Positions 17,761 to 24,911 of a DNA stretch of 64,000 nt are shown here, piece by piece (within the stretch, counting starts at the first letter, position 1; each line of letters starts with the position of its first letter). The DNA lies in contig CP136956.1 in NCBI GenBank assembly GCA_033105485.1, forward strand, positions 1,488,001 through 1,552,000. The letters are read 5' to 3'. Source of the stretch: LVI-A0039 sp033105485. GTDB lineage: Bacteria; Bacillota_I; Bacilli_A; UBA3375. Below the pieces are notes generated by a model. That model saw nothing but the letters and a program-made list of their open reading frames with translations. It was not told the origin of the DNA and searched no databases. The translations under genes and the position numbers were made by a program.

Positions 17761-18381
17761 ATGACAGGTAAGAAGTTAAGTAATCGTGATATACTAAGAG
17801 AAATAGCAGTATCACAATTTAAACAAGATAAACAATTTGTTGAATCAGAATTTACTAATAATCAGAAAAAGTTTGTTTTGGCAATTCGCAGAACAATTGT
17901 TTTGGAGAGTAAAATTCAGACGTTGAGTTTTAATTATAGCGAACGGCCATTATTTGGAATGTGTGAATCTCCAAAATTAATAAATGCTGATTGGTTACTT
18001 GAAATTGGTTTATTACATATCTATTTAGAAAGTTACCTTGTTCTTCAAATTTTTAGAGAGAATGGTCTTTCTATAGGTGGAGATCCTGTAAAGAATGAAG
18101 TCATTAAAGATTTCAGAGATAAAAAACTCGCACATATTGAAGATTTTGAAGCACCTAGTAAACGTGGTGATGAACTTATCTTAGATATTGCATATATGGC
18201 GGAGTTGATAAGTGAATGTTTGTGCAAATTAGTTAATGAAGAAGAACCAAACAATGAGCACCGCACGATTGTTTTTAAAAGTTATACTGGAGAATTGATA
18301 TATATGAATTCAATAAAACAAAACACGCATAGTCATTTGGAAGAACTTTATCATTATTTCCATAAAAATATAATATTTTAA
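17761..18381 (+). CDS. HEPN-like protein of unknown function
   Basis: 206 residues, mostly helical, with no membrane segment. FRDKKLAH (R119 to H125) fits the Rx4-6H motif of HEPN ribonucleases, placed in a helix after a long helical bundle, as in AbiV-type and related HEPN proteins. ATG follows AAGGGAAGGTATTA. No nucleotidyltransferase partner gene is adjacent. It lies in the cargo end of element 1, where defence or toxin genes are common. HEPN membership is a motif-based suggestion, not certain. Confidence 0.5.
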   Translation: MTGKKLSNRDILREIAVSQFKQDKQFVESEFTNNQKKFVLAIRRTIVLESKIQTLSFNYSERPLFGMCESPKLINADWLLEIGLLHIYLESYLVLQIFRENGLSIGGDPVKNEVIKDFRDKKLAHIEDFEAPSKRGDELILDIAYMAELISECLCKLVNEEEPNNEHRTIVFKSYTGELIYMNSIKQNTHSHLEELYHYFHKNIIF

Positions 18382-18524
18382 AATAATGATAATTTTATAT
18401 AAATGCAGAAATGTTATGAAAGTGTTTGTTATAACGAAAGATTGAAGTAACAGAATTTTTGTAAAGAAGTAAAAAGTATTTCTAATAAAGATATGATATA
18501 AAATTGTAGTACGGAGGGTAGAGT

Positions 18525-18941
18525 ATGAAAAAGGATAATAGGATACAAAAAGATTTAACGGTAGAAGATTATAATGTTTATAATGAAAAGTTACGAGAAG
18601 CTATGAATAACATGTGTGGATTTGAGGTTATGTGTGAGGAAAAAATAGAACTTATACATATGCAAGAATCAGTCGAGAATGTTAACAAAAGGTTTGTTAA
18701 AGTATTACTATTTTTACAATGCGCATATGATAGTTATTTAGCAGGGCCGCATGACTTATTGGATAGGTTTAATGTTATTCAAGATAGTTATGAATGGGAA
18801 ATGTTAACTGTTGAAGATTTAGAAGAATATAACTTTAGGGTTCACAAATTAGTTATTGAGGCCTACAATGATTATCTTAAAGTTAATGGAGTGCAATCTG
18901 AATTATGGGTAATGAGAGACTTTGAAGATGAAAGTGTATAA
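18525..18941 (+). CDS. Hypothetical helical protein
   Basis: 138 residues with a clear ribosome binding site (ACGGAGGGTAGAGT). It is acidic and helical, with one moderately hydrophobic helix near residues 58-75 (VLLFLQCAYDSYL). There is no recognisable motif. It has its own transcription unit, ended by the terminator at 18965. Function unknown. Confidence 0.6.
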   Translation: MKKDNRIQKDLTVEDYNVYNEKLREAMNNMCGFEVMCEEKIELIHMQESVENVNKRFVKVLLFLQCAYDSYLAGPHDLLDRFNVIQDSYEWEMLTVEDLEEYNFRVHKLVIEAYNDYLKVNGVQSELWVMRDFEDESV

Positions 18942-18964
18942 ATTGCTGAAATAATGAATAATAA

Positions 18965-18993
18965 AAATGAGCCGGTGTTGGCTCATTTTTATT
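18965..18993 (+). terminator. Intrinsic terminator
   Basis: AAATGAGCC / GGCTCATTT stem with GGTGTT loop and T-rich tail, 24 bp after the stop at 18941. Confidence 0.85.
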
Positions 18994-19000
18994 TGATATA

Positions 19001-19009
19001 TGCTATAAT
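19001..19009 (+). promoter_or_regulatory. Extended -10 promoter of small peptide gene, copy 1
   Basis: TGCTATAAT is conserved at the same place in copy 2 (44703-44711), while upstream sequence differs. No good -35 is visible, as usual for extended -10 promoters. The predicted mRNA starts near 19016. Confidence 0.6.
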
Positions 19010-19106
19010 ATTTCTGTCCGAAAAGACGATAAACTAAAAGGTGGTGTAAAATGATTTTACAATTTAAATTAACTCATGGAGTTGATGTATATATGTAAGG
19101 GAGACA

Positions 19107-19175
19107 ATGCAACAGTTAATAACTGTTCTTGAATTAATTGCTTTAATATTAATTCTTGACTATCTTAAACGATAG
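19107..19175 (+). CDS. 22-residue hydrophobic peptide, candidate type I toxin (copy 1)
   Basis: Reads MQQLITVLEL then IALILILDYLKR: one short membrane-spanning helix with a basic end. The ribosome binding site is AAGGGAGACA. Copy 2 at 44809 differs by a single Ala to Val change. The long leader (about 90 nt) contains TGTAAAATGATTTTACA and an AACTC/GAGTT hairpin. Downstream, a convergent antisense promoter, a shared terminator and a flanking direct repeat give the architecture of Fst/par or TxpA/RatA-like type I toxin-antitoxin loci. Such peptides act at the membrane. Toxicity is inferred; a leader or signalling peptide is the alternative. Confidence 0.6.
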   Translation: MQQLITVLELIALILILDYLKR

Positions 19176-19180
19176 TGTTA

Positions 19181-19196
19181 TTCCTAACATTTTACA
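19181..19196. repeat. Direct repeat DR1 of TA-like locus, copy 1
   Basis: TTCCTAACATTTTACA in the 3' part of the peptide mRNA. Identical to DR2 on the other side of the terminator. Since DR2 is read on the opposite strand by the antisense RNA, the two transcripts are fully complementary here. Confidence 0.8.
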
Positions 19197-19204
19197 TCAC
19201 TTCT

Positions 19205-19257
19205 AAAAAGAAAGGGACCTGCTCTAACAGGTCTCTTTTTATTTCCTAACATTTTAC
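19205..19257 (-). ncRNA. Predicted antisense RNA (antitoxin candidate), copy 1
   Basis: A promoter on the minus strand (-35 TTCACA, -10 TATAAT, 17 bp apart) predicts a start near 19257 and termination at the shared hairpin, giving an RNA of about 50 nt. It contains the complement of DR2, which pairs with DR1 in the peptide mRNA over 16 nt, and the complementary terminator loop. Confidence 0.6.
19210..19240. terminator. Bidirectional terminator, copy 1
   Basis: Stem GGGACCTG / CAGGTCTC with CTCTAA loop. On the plus strand it is followed by TTTTT and on the minus strand by CTTTCTTTTT, so it can end both convergent transcripts. Confidence 0.8.
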
Positions 19258-19258
19258 A
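19243..19258. repeat. Direct repeat DR2 of TA-like locus, copy 1
   Basis: Second TTCCTAACATTTTACA, at the 5' end of the predicted antisense RNA. Confidence 0.8.
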
Positions 19259-19263
19259 ATCTA

Positions 19264-19292
19264 ATTATACCATTATTCACAATTAATGTGAA
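19264..19292 (-). promoter_or_regulatory. Antisense RNA promoter, copy 1
   Basis: On the minus strand TTCACA (19292-19287) and TATAAT (19269-19264) with 17 bp spacing. It is embedded in two dyads, TTCAC-N7-GTGAA and TTCAC-N8-GTGAA (19277-19313), which could be operators shared with the divergent recombinase promoter. Confidence 0.65.
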
Positions 19293-19390
19293 TTTTATTC
19301 ACGATATATTGTGAACGTTACCTTTGCTGAAACTGTTTTATAATATATTTTGGTGCAAAGAGCACCGACCATTAATTAGGAGATGATATT

Positions 19391-20620
19391 ATGAAACGAG
19401 TAATTGGTTATGTACGAGTGAGTACAGATGAACAATATGTTAAAGGGTATTCGATACCTGAGCAAATTGAAACTATTAATCAGTATTGTGCTGACAATGG
19501 TATTGAAAATGTGGAAATTATTAATGATGATGGTTTAAGTGGAAAAACATTAGAACGAGCAGGTATTCAGCAAGTTTTGAAAGAGGTTAAGAAAAAAGAT
19601 GTTGATATGTTTATTATCAAAAAAGTGGATAGACTGGGTCGTAACCATGCCGATAATGAACATATTATGCTTACATGCCTCTCTAATGGAACAAACTTTA
19701 TAAGTATAACGGAAGATTTTAACTTGCAAACTGCAATGGGAAGATTTGCATTTAACCTTGGAGGTATTGTAGCTCAGTTAGAAAGCGAACAAATAGGTGA
19801 ACGGTCAGTAGATGGTTTAGTACAGAAGGCAAGGCAAGGAGAGTACCCTCATGGGAATATTGTTCCCTATGGTTTCAGAAAAAATAAAAGTCATTACTTG
19901 ATAGCTATTAACTCTGAGATTGAAGTGATACAAAAAGTATTTGAATATTATGTGTCATATAATTTTACTGCACATGAAGTTGTGCAACGTATAAAGGAAG
20001 AAACAGGTAAAGAGATATCCCAAGGAATGGTTTATAGATTTATCACTAGAGAACTGTATAGAGGGCGTGTTAATTCGGGGTCAGGGAAACGTGTTGTGTT
20101 ATGTAAATATATGGAGCAAGAAGATGAAACTGAAATTGATCACTTTATTAATAGTGAACTTAAACCCGACACTGAGCTAAAACCTATAATTACTGATGAG
20201 ATGATGGAACTGCTGGAAAAAAGAAGTAAAGTAAGAAAGTATGGTAAGCATGTATATAAATATAGGAATATGGTATACATCAATGGCAAACTTGCTAAGC
20301 ATGATAAAAAGAAGAAACAATCAGGGCGAGAGTATTGGTACTACTTCGTTGAAGAAAAAGGAAAGAAAAAATATGTTAATCAAAATGATATAGATATGGC
20401 ACTTAAGAAACATATATCCGAAATTGAGTACAATGAGTTTTCGGGCTTTGATGAAGAAGTTACAAATATAGCGAAACTATACACTCGTAACAAGATGTCG
20501 AAAAATAATTTTTTAGAACAAATTGAAGAAAAGAGAAAACACTATGAAAGGTTGACCCAAGATTTCAAAATGGTGAAAATTGAAAAATCGAACTCTAAAA
20601 CTACAATAAAATTTGAATAA
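19391..20620 (+). CDS. Large serine recombinase/integrase, copy 1
   Basis: 409 residues. The N-terminal resolvase domain has the nucleophile in YVRVSTDEQ (S11) and the KKVDRLGR and QLESEQIGER elements. A recombinase domain follows (GEYPHGNIVPYGF, then a helix-turn-helix-like MVYRFITRELYRG). The zinc-ribbon position (about 283-330) lacks the usual four Cys, being YRNMVYINGKLAKH and following, so metal binding is probably lost. The C-terminal coiled coil is short. It should integrate and excise the element. It differs from the copy at 45101 at about 13 of 409 residues. ATG follows AGGAGATGATATT; TTTTATAAT lies 50-60 bp upstream. Confidence 0.93.
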   Translation: MKRVIGYVRVSTDEQYVKGYSIPEQIETINQYCADNGIENVEIINDDGLSGKTLERAGIQQVLKEVKKKDVDMFIIKKVDRLGRNHADNEHIMLTCLSNGTNFISITEDFNLQTAMGRFAFNLGGIVAQLESEQIGERSVDGLVQKARQGEYPHGNIVPYGFRKNKSHYLIAINSEIEVIQKVFEYYVSYNFTAHEVVQRIKEETGKEISQGMVYRFITRELYRGRVNSGSGKRVVLCKYMEQEDETEIDHFINSELKPDTELKPIITDEMMELLEKRSKVRKYGKHVYKYRNMVYINGKLAKHDKKKKQSGREYWYYFVEEKGKKKYVNQNDIDMALKKHISEIEYNEFSGFDEEVTNIAKLYTRNKMSKNNFLEQIEEKRKHYERLTQDFKMVKIEKSNSKTTIKFE

Positions 20621-20749
20621 ATAGACATTAGAAACTGGCAAAATGGTATAATATATGTAAGAAAATGGCACTGTTAGGTGCTATTTAAAGTTTAAAAATA
20701 AATATACTGTATGCCTCGGGTTGCTTGTTATGAAGACCGATTGGCTCCA
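20621..20749. other. Candidate right-end attachment region of element 1
   Basis: 129 bp after the recombinase gene are nearly the same as 46331-46460 and then diverge sharply after GATTGGCTCCA. Large serine integrases normally have their attachment site next to the gene at the element end. An extended -10 (TGGTATAAT near 20645) is also present. The crossover point could lie anywhere in or at the edge of the shared stretch. Confidence 0.45.
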
Positions 20750-20786
20750 ATTAGAAATCGAACCATTCGATTTTGTATGCCATTTG

Positions 20787-20922
20787 TGTTATAAATGGTA
20801 TAATTTATTTTTTATAACAGAGATGAGATAACGCTGTTTGACTTTTAGTAAAAAGTCTTAATGAACGCTCATTTAATCTAGTGAATAGCACAGGAGAGTA
20901 CCTTTCGAGGTACTCTTTTTTT
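20787..20922 (+). promoter_or_regulatory. Operator-flanked promoter and attenuator leader of element 2
   Basis: Extended -10 TGGTATAAT (TATAAT 20799-20804) sits between inverted arms TGTTATAAA and TTTATAACA. About 85 nt later comes an intrinsic terminator AGAGTACC/GGTACTCT plus seven T (20895-20922), then 45 bp to the first gene of element 2. Layout suggests repression plus attenuation of the first operon. Confidence 0.5.
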
Positions 20923-20967
20923 GTATCCATTTTCTTAATATATAGAAAGTGGTTATAAAAGAAGAGT

Positions 20968-21399
20968 ATGCCAAACGAAAATAAAACTGAAGTAGTTAAT
21001 ACTAATGAATTAGAAACATTGCAAAACTTAAATCAAGCATATGCTAAAGACTATTCTAATTCGATGTTACGTTCTGAACTAATGAGAAGAAGACTTAAAG
21101 TAATTGATTGTATGAATGTGATTAAATATATTGATTCTAGTTTGAATCATTTATCAAGAGCGTCAAAAGTGTATGCTAAGTGGTTAGCAAAAGCAGGGGT
21201 GCTAAGCGTTGAAAACAAACAAAAAGCATTAAATAAAATTCCAGAAGACAAGCGTAGTGAGTATGAGAAAATGCCAACAGCATTAGAAATTAGGACTAGA
21301 TATAAATTTGAAGATAAACCAACTGAATACCAAGATATGAAAGTTGGAGTTGAATATAACAAATGGTTATATAAATTTATGGAGAATGACGATGCGTAA
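20968..21399 (+). CDS. Hypothetical protein, first gene of element 2
   Basis: 143 residues, helical and basic, no membrane segment. The middle (NSMLRSELMRRRLKVIDCMN) is strongly basic and could bind nucleic acid. Its last eight bases overlap the start of the next gene, so the two are translationally coupled. Together they may be a DNA-processing pair of element 2, which has no HUH relaxase in view. That is an inference from position. Family not recognised. The ribosome binding site is weak (AAGAAGAG). Confidence 0.6.
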   Translation: MPNENKTEVVNTNELETLQNLNQAYAKDYSNSMLRSELMRRRLKVIDCMNVIKYIDSSLNHLSRASKVYAKWLAKAGVLSVENKQKALNKIPEDKRSEYEKMPTALEIRTRYKFEDKPTEYQDMKVGVEYNKWLYKFMENDDA

Positions 21400-22225
21400 T
21401 AGAAAATATGTTATTTATGACACTAATGAAGTTATTGATCTAATATATACTCACGATGTACTAAAAACTAACATTAGTTATTTAAAAAGCAAAAATAAGC
21501 TAGTTTGCCTTGATTACTTTCATGAGTACGACTTCAGACTTAGAGATGTAGAACAGTCTTTTAAAGATGGACGTAAGAATATAAAATACTATAAATATGA
21601 GATTGCTTTTAAATTTACTAAAAATGAAAAGTATTTAAAGAAATTAGTAAATGATGTAATTAAGTATATAACTGGTGATAGTTTTGTATTAGAATATGTA
21701 GCATTTGTAAACGAGCGTAAAAGTTGCGTAACAATTGTACTATTTGATCGATACTTCTATCCTAAGAGCAAAGTAGTTGATGTACTTGCCCAGAGTGATT
21801 GGAAAAATGGAAAGTACAAAAAAGGCGATGTAGTACGTAAGAAGAAAATACATGTAACAGAAAAACTTAGATATTTCAATTTCAAATCAAAGGCATTATT
21901 AGCAAAATATTTTGAAACTATGAGACTTTATCTAAAGGCTAATATGTCAGATAGTAATGATAATGATAAAGGTATCGTATCAGATAAGAAACTGAAGAAA
22001 TCAAAAGATAGATATGTAAGAGTTAAACGAAAAGAAATATTCTATTCACAAATTGGAGAATATCGAATGCGGAAAATAAGAGCCATAAATAGCCTTATTA
22101 GGCTCAATAATTTAAATGTGGTTAATATCACCGAAGATGTGATAAAACGCTATAAACAGCGAATAAACGCACCTTATGATGTTTCTAAGTATGAAAACGA
22201 GATTTTAGATTTAATGTACAACTAA
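21392..22225 (+). CDS. Basic protein of unknown function, coupled to preceding gene
   Basis: 277 residues from the ATG at 21392, inside the end of the preceding gene after GGAGAATGACG. It is very rich in Lys, Arg and Tyr. An alpha/beta N-terminal half (YEIAFKFTKNEKYLKKLVND, then FVLEYVAFVNERKSCVTIVLF) precedes a basic linker and a helical C-terminus. It has no histidine triad, so it is not an HUH relaxase. The composition suits a replication- or transfer-related DNA-binding protein. I do not recognise the family. Confidence 0.6.
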   Translation: MRNRKYVIYDTNEVIDLIYTHDVLKTNISYLKSKNKLVCLDYFHEYDFRLRDVEQSFKDGRKNIKYYKYEIAFKFTKNEKYLKKLVNDVIKYITGDSFVLEYVAFVNERKSCVTIVLFDRYFYPKSKVVDVLAQSDWKNGKYKKGDVVRKKKIHVTEKLRYFNFKSKALLAKYFETMRLYLKANMSDSNDNDKGIVSDKKLKKSKDRYVRVKRKEIFYSQIGEYRMRKIRAINSLIRLNNLNVVNITEDVIKRYKQRINAPYDVSKYENEILDLMYN

Positions 22226-22299
22226 ATAGAGTTTGAAAACTCAAAAATTCGAATATATAATAACACAATAAATATGTGTGTATAAGGGGTGAGTGTTGC

Positions 22300-22479
22300 A
22301 TGTTTAGTGTTTTAAAAATAGTATTGAATAGATGTTGTAGTATTGAACCTGGATATACTAGATGTTTAATGTGTGGAAAAAAGATAAAAAGTAGTGCTAG
22401 TAATAAATGTGCACCGATTTGTGATGATGAACAATGCAATGATGACAATTATACGTGCATATCAGACTTATATAATTAA
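22300..22479 (+). CDS. Small Cys-rich protein, zinc-binding candidate
   Basis: 59 residues from the ATG at 22300 (AAGGGGTGA upstream). CLMCGKKI and CAPICDDEQC provide two pairs of Cys typical of a small zinc ribbon. It is followed closely by another CxxC protein gene. Role unknown. Confidence 0.5.
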   Translation: MFSVLKIVLNRCCSIEPGYTRCLMCGKKIKSSASNKCAPICDDEQCNDDNYTCISDLYN

Positions 22480-22497
22480 ATAAAGGGAAGTAAGATT

Positions 22498-22821
22498 ATG
22501 AAAAAATTGATAATTGATTTGAATGATAATAGGGAATTAGTGGCATTTTACACAGAAAGTCAATATGGGCTATGTGTAAGAAGTGTATTCATATATGATG
22601 ATAATGGAGATGAAACACATTTTGATCCAGAAATTACTGGAGATACTTTAGAAGAAATAAAAGAAGAGTTATTAGATGAGTATGATACTCAAAATGATTG
22701 CTGTTCGATATGTGGTAAGGAATTGGAACCTGGAGAAGCGTTTTACAGAACAGAAGATGGAGAGGTAGCTTGTAGCCTGACTGAACTATTAAGTGAACTC
22801 TCTGGAAAGGGAGTTAACTAA
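22498..22821 (+). CDS. Small acidic protein with a CxxC knuckle
   Basis: 107 residues; ATG follows AAAGGGAAGTAAGATT. The N-terminal half is beta-like and the C-terminal half is acidic, with CSICGKELEPGEAFY (about residue 75), a single zinc-knuckle-like motif, and another Cys near residue 92. Function unknown. It lies just upstream of parA. Confidence 0.55.
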   Translation: MKKLIIDLNDNRELVAFYTESQYGLCVRSVFIYDDNGDETHFDPEITGDTLEEIKEELLDEYDTQNDCCSICGKELEPGEAFYRTEDGEVACSLTELLSELSGKGVN

Positions 22822-22856
22822 GAAGTAAAATAGATAGGAAGACGGAGGAAATGAAG

Positions 22857-23633
22857 ATGAAAGTAATAAGTGTTTATAATAATAAAGGTGGAGTTGGTAA
22901 GACTACTACTACAAAACGTTTAGCAATGAACAAAGCAAACAAAGGTAATAAAGTATTAATAATTGATATGGACCCACAAGGTAATATATCAAGTCAGTTT
23001 ACAAGTGAAAATAAAATGTCAGTATATGATGTACTGTTAAATGATTTAGATGTGAATAAAGCGATTGTTAATACGGAGCATAATAATATTGATATCTTAC
23101 CAGCAAAACTAAACCTATTAAATGCAAATAATGAGATAATGCTTGAAAGTTTAAGGGGAAAGAACCCAACGCAAAGACTTGCTGAAGCGATGTTTCTAAT
23201 GCCTGATGAAGTTGATAGCCAACATAATTTCGAAGTATTGTATGATTATGTGTTAATTGATTGTCCACCAACAATGGACTTATTAGTATCGAATGCACTA
23301 ACTTGTACAGATGAAGTAATCATACCACTTAGTGTGGATAATTATTCGCTTGATGGTATAAATATGTTGCTTGAAAAGATTGAGGAAGTCAAGAATACAA
23401 GTAATACACATTTAAAAATTAGTGGTGTATTCTTAAATCGTTATAAACGTAGTAATATACATGATGAAATGAAAAGTGTAATTGATCAATTATTATCTGA
23501 TTATGTTGCCCCTGTTGTCATCGGTGATTACGCAGTAATCAACGAAAATACTTTTACACTAGATGAAAGTAAGATTGAAAAACACAAGGTTACAAAACAA
23601 TTTGATGAACTATTTGAGAGTTTAGGAGTATAA
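22857..23633 (+). CDS. parA: ParA/Soj-family partition ATPase
   Basis: 258 residues from the ATG at 22857; GGAGG lies eight bases before it (an ATG at 22851 is too close). The deviant Walker A KGGVGKTT starts at K10, followed by IIDMDPQGN and IDCPPTMD. It should form DNA-bound ATP dimers that move or stabilise the element, with the ParB at 23635. An element that replicates transiently outside the chromosome would benefit from such a system. The stop is two bases before the parB start. Confidence 0.93.
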   Translation: MKVISVYNNKGGVGKTTTTKRLAMNKANKGNKVLIIDMDPQGNISSQFTSENKMSVYDVLLNDLDVNKAIVNTEHNNIDILPAKLNLLNANNEIMLESLRGKNPTQRLAEAMFLMPDEVDSQHNFEVLYDYVLIDCPPTMDLLVSNALTCTDEVIIPLSVDNYSLDGINMLLEKIEEVKNTSNTHLKISGVFLNRYKRSNIHDEMKSVIDQLLSDYVAPVVIGDYAVINENTFTLDESKIEKHKVTKQFDELFESLGV

Positions 23634-23634
23634 A

Positions 23635-24456
23635 ATGATTAACACGGATAAATACAAAGAACTAGGGAATAAGATTGAGAACAGTAATGAAGAAGTAGTA
23701 GACAAAATTGTATTAGTTGATATTACAAAGATTAAACCTAATGAGAATAATTTTTATGATGAAGAATATGAGATTGAAAGTTTAGCTCAGCAAATTAAAT
23801 TAACAGGACAAATTGAACCAGTATTAGTAACTCGTGATTATAAATTAATTAGTGGACATAGACGTTACAGAGCAATGACGCTTTTAGGTGAAACGCATAT
23901 AAAGTGTCGATTATTAAAAAATGATAATATTGATGATGAGGACAGTGAACGTTTAACATTAATTCAAGCCAATTCATATCGAATAAAAAGTCCAGAAGAA
24001 TTAAAAGAAGAGGTTTTAATATGTAATGCAATTTATTCTAAAATGTACCAAAATGGGGAAATCAGTAAAGGAGATGTTGCAAAACTTACATCAGCAGATG
24101 TGGGAAAAAGTGTCAGGCAAGTACAACGACTTACAAAGGATATAAACGAAGAAGTGACAGCCTTAGAAATAGAAGCATACAAAAACGATATTGATTTATC
24201 AGAATATAATGATTTAGCAGATGATGTGAGTTTAAAACAAAAGTATGACTATTTAAGGAAACTTTTAAAAGAGTATGGTAAAGAAACAAAAAAAGATGAA
24301 ACAACAGTTTCAAAACAAGAAAAATTAAATAGTATGGTACTCAAGATGAGCAAATTTATTGAAAATAATAATGATGATATAGAATTATCTAGTGAACTAT
24401 ATAACGCAGTAATAGATCATGTTGTTGAACACAATCAAACAAAATTAAATGTATAA
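23635..24456 (+). CDS. parB: ParB/Spo0J-family partition protein
   Basis: 273 residues. The N-terminal CTPase-type domain has IKPNENNF and LISGHRRYRAM (arginine box). A central helix-turn-helix lies around KGDVAKLTSADVGKSVRQVQRL, with a helical C-terminal dimerisation region. It should bind a centromere-like site near parAB. The dispersed CGACATATGTCG palindromes of element 2 are candidate targets, the closest starting 185 bp after the parB stop (inference). ATG is preceded by AGGAGTATAAA. Confidence 0.92.
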   Translation: MINTDKYKELGNKIENSNEEVVDKIVLVDITKIKPNENNFYDEEYEIESLAQQIKLTGQIEPVLVTRDYKLISGHRRYRAMTLLGETHIKCRLLKNDNIDDEDSERLTLIQANSYRIKSPEELKEEVLICNAIYSKMYQNGEISKGDVAKLTSADVGKSVRQVQRLTKDINEEVTALEIEAYKNDIDLSEYNDLADDVSLKQKYDYLRKLLKEYGKETKKDETTVSKQEKLNSMVLKMSKFIENNNDDIELSSELYNAVIDHVVEHNQTKLNV

Positions 24457-24465
24457 AGGTGGAAA

Positions 24466-24639
24466 ATGGGAAAGCAGGAAAAACAGGAAGCAAAGCGAGA
24501 CTTGATAAATAATTTAAATAAACTGGAGATGGACTTAAAAAATTTAAAAAGCAAAGTGAACTCAGGTAATTTTACAGATGTTGAGTTTAATGAAATGGTA
24601 AATAAAATTAATGCCATTTCATATCTTTTGAAAAAATAA
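24466..24639 (+). CDS. Small coiled-coil protein
   Basis: 57 residues; ATG follows AAAGGTGGAAA. Almost entirely charged helix with heptads (LINNLNKLEMDLKNLKSK). It is part of the parAB operon, nine bases after parB, and is followed directly by the palindrome at 24641. Function unknown. Confidence 0.6.
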   Translation: MGKQEKQEAKRDLINNLNKLEMDLKNLKSKVNSGNFTDVEFNEMVNKINAISYLLKK

Positions 24640-24640
24640 A

Positions 24641-24652
24641 CGACATATGTCG
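24641..24652. promoter_or_regulatory. Palindrome CGACATATGTCG (element 2 site 1)
   Basis: Perfect 12 bp dyad with A-rich flank AAA-site-CAAA, one base after a stop codon and 19 bp before the next start codon. Confidence 0.8.
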
Positions 24653-24671
24653 CAAAAAGAATTGGGGTAAA

Positions 24672-24893
24672 ATGATACTGTTATTTAGTTTAGTAATGTT
24701 ATTTTGTTGGTATCAAGTATTAAAATTAATAATATTGTTAATAACAAATAGAAAAAGTGGTATTCAAATAGTTGATGAACTTGATGAAGTGCCCTCAGAG
24801 GTGACAATGAAATTTGAAAGAACAATGTTTAAGATTATCGGCTCAATGATACTAGTTATTATTATTCTTTTGTATGTATTATATACGATATAA
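24672..24893 (+). CDS. Small two-helix membrane protein
   Basis: 73 residues with hydrophobic helices at about 2-23 and 53-72 and an acidic loop (VDELDEVPSEV) between. ATG follows TTGGGGTAAA. Followed by another membrane protein gene. Function unknown. Confidence 0.55.
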   Translation: MILLFSLVMLFCWYQVLKLIILLITNRKSGIQIVDELDEVPSEVTMKFERTMFKIIGSMILVIIILLYVLYTI

Positions 24894-24911
24894 TTTTTAG
24901 TGGAGGTCATT

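Larger units (their letters stand above)
1..20749. mobile_element. Integrative/conjugative element 1 (left end outside window)
   Basis: Contiguous block of conjugation genes (coupling protein, pilin, VirB6, VirB4, wall hydrolase, MOB_L-like relaxase), RadC-like and HU genes, a structured non-coding region, Fic and HEPN-like cargo, and a terminal serine recombinase. The right boundary is placed at 20749, where the sequence shared with the end of element 2 stops. The left end is not in the window. The assignment as an integrative conjugative element is an inference from gene content. The att core is not resolved. Confidence 0.8.
19001..20749. repeat. Direct repeat block, copy 1 (peptide/antisense locus plus recombinase)
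   Basis: Near-identical to 44703-46460 in the same orientation. It runs from the shared extended -10 TGCTATAAT to the shared end GATTGGCTCCA. Most divergence is in the 19.18-19.33 kb regulatory part. Confidence 0.92.

Noticed and set aside
19051..19098. 15-codon upstream frame (MILQFKLTHG...) as leader peptide of the TA-like locus
   Set aside because: In copy 2 the start codon is ATT although the surrounding RNA is conserved, so the peptide itself is not maintained.
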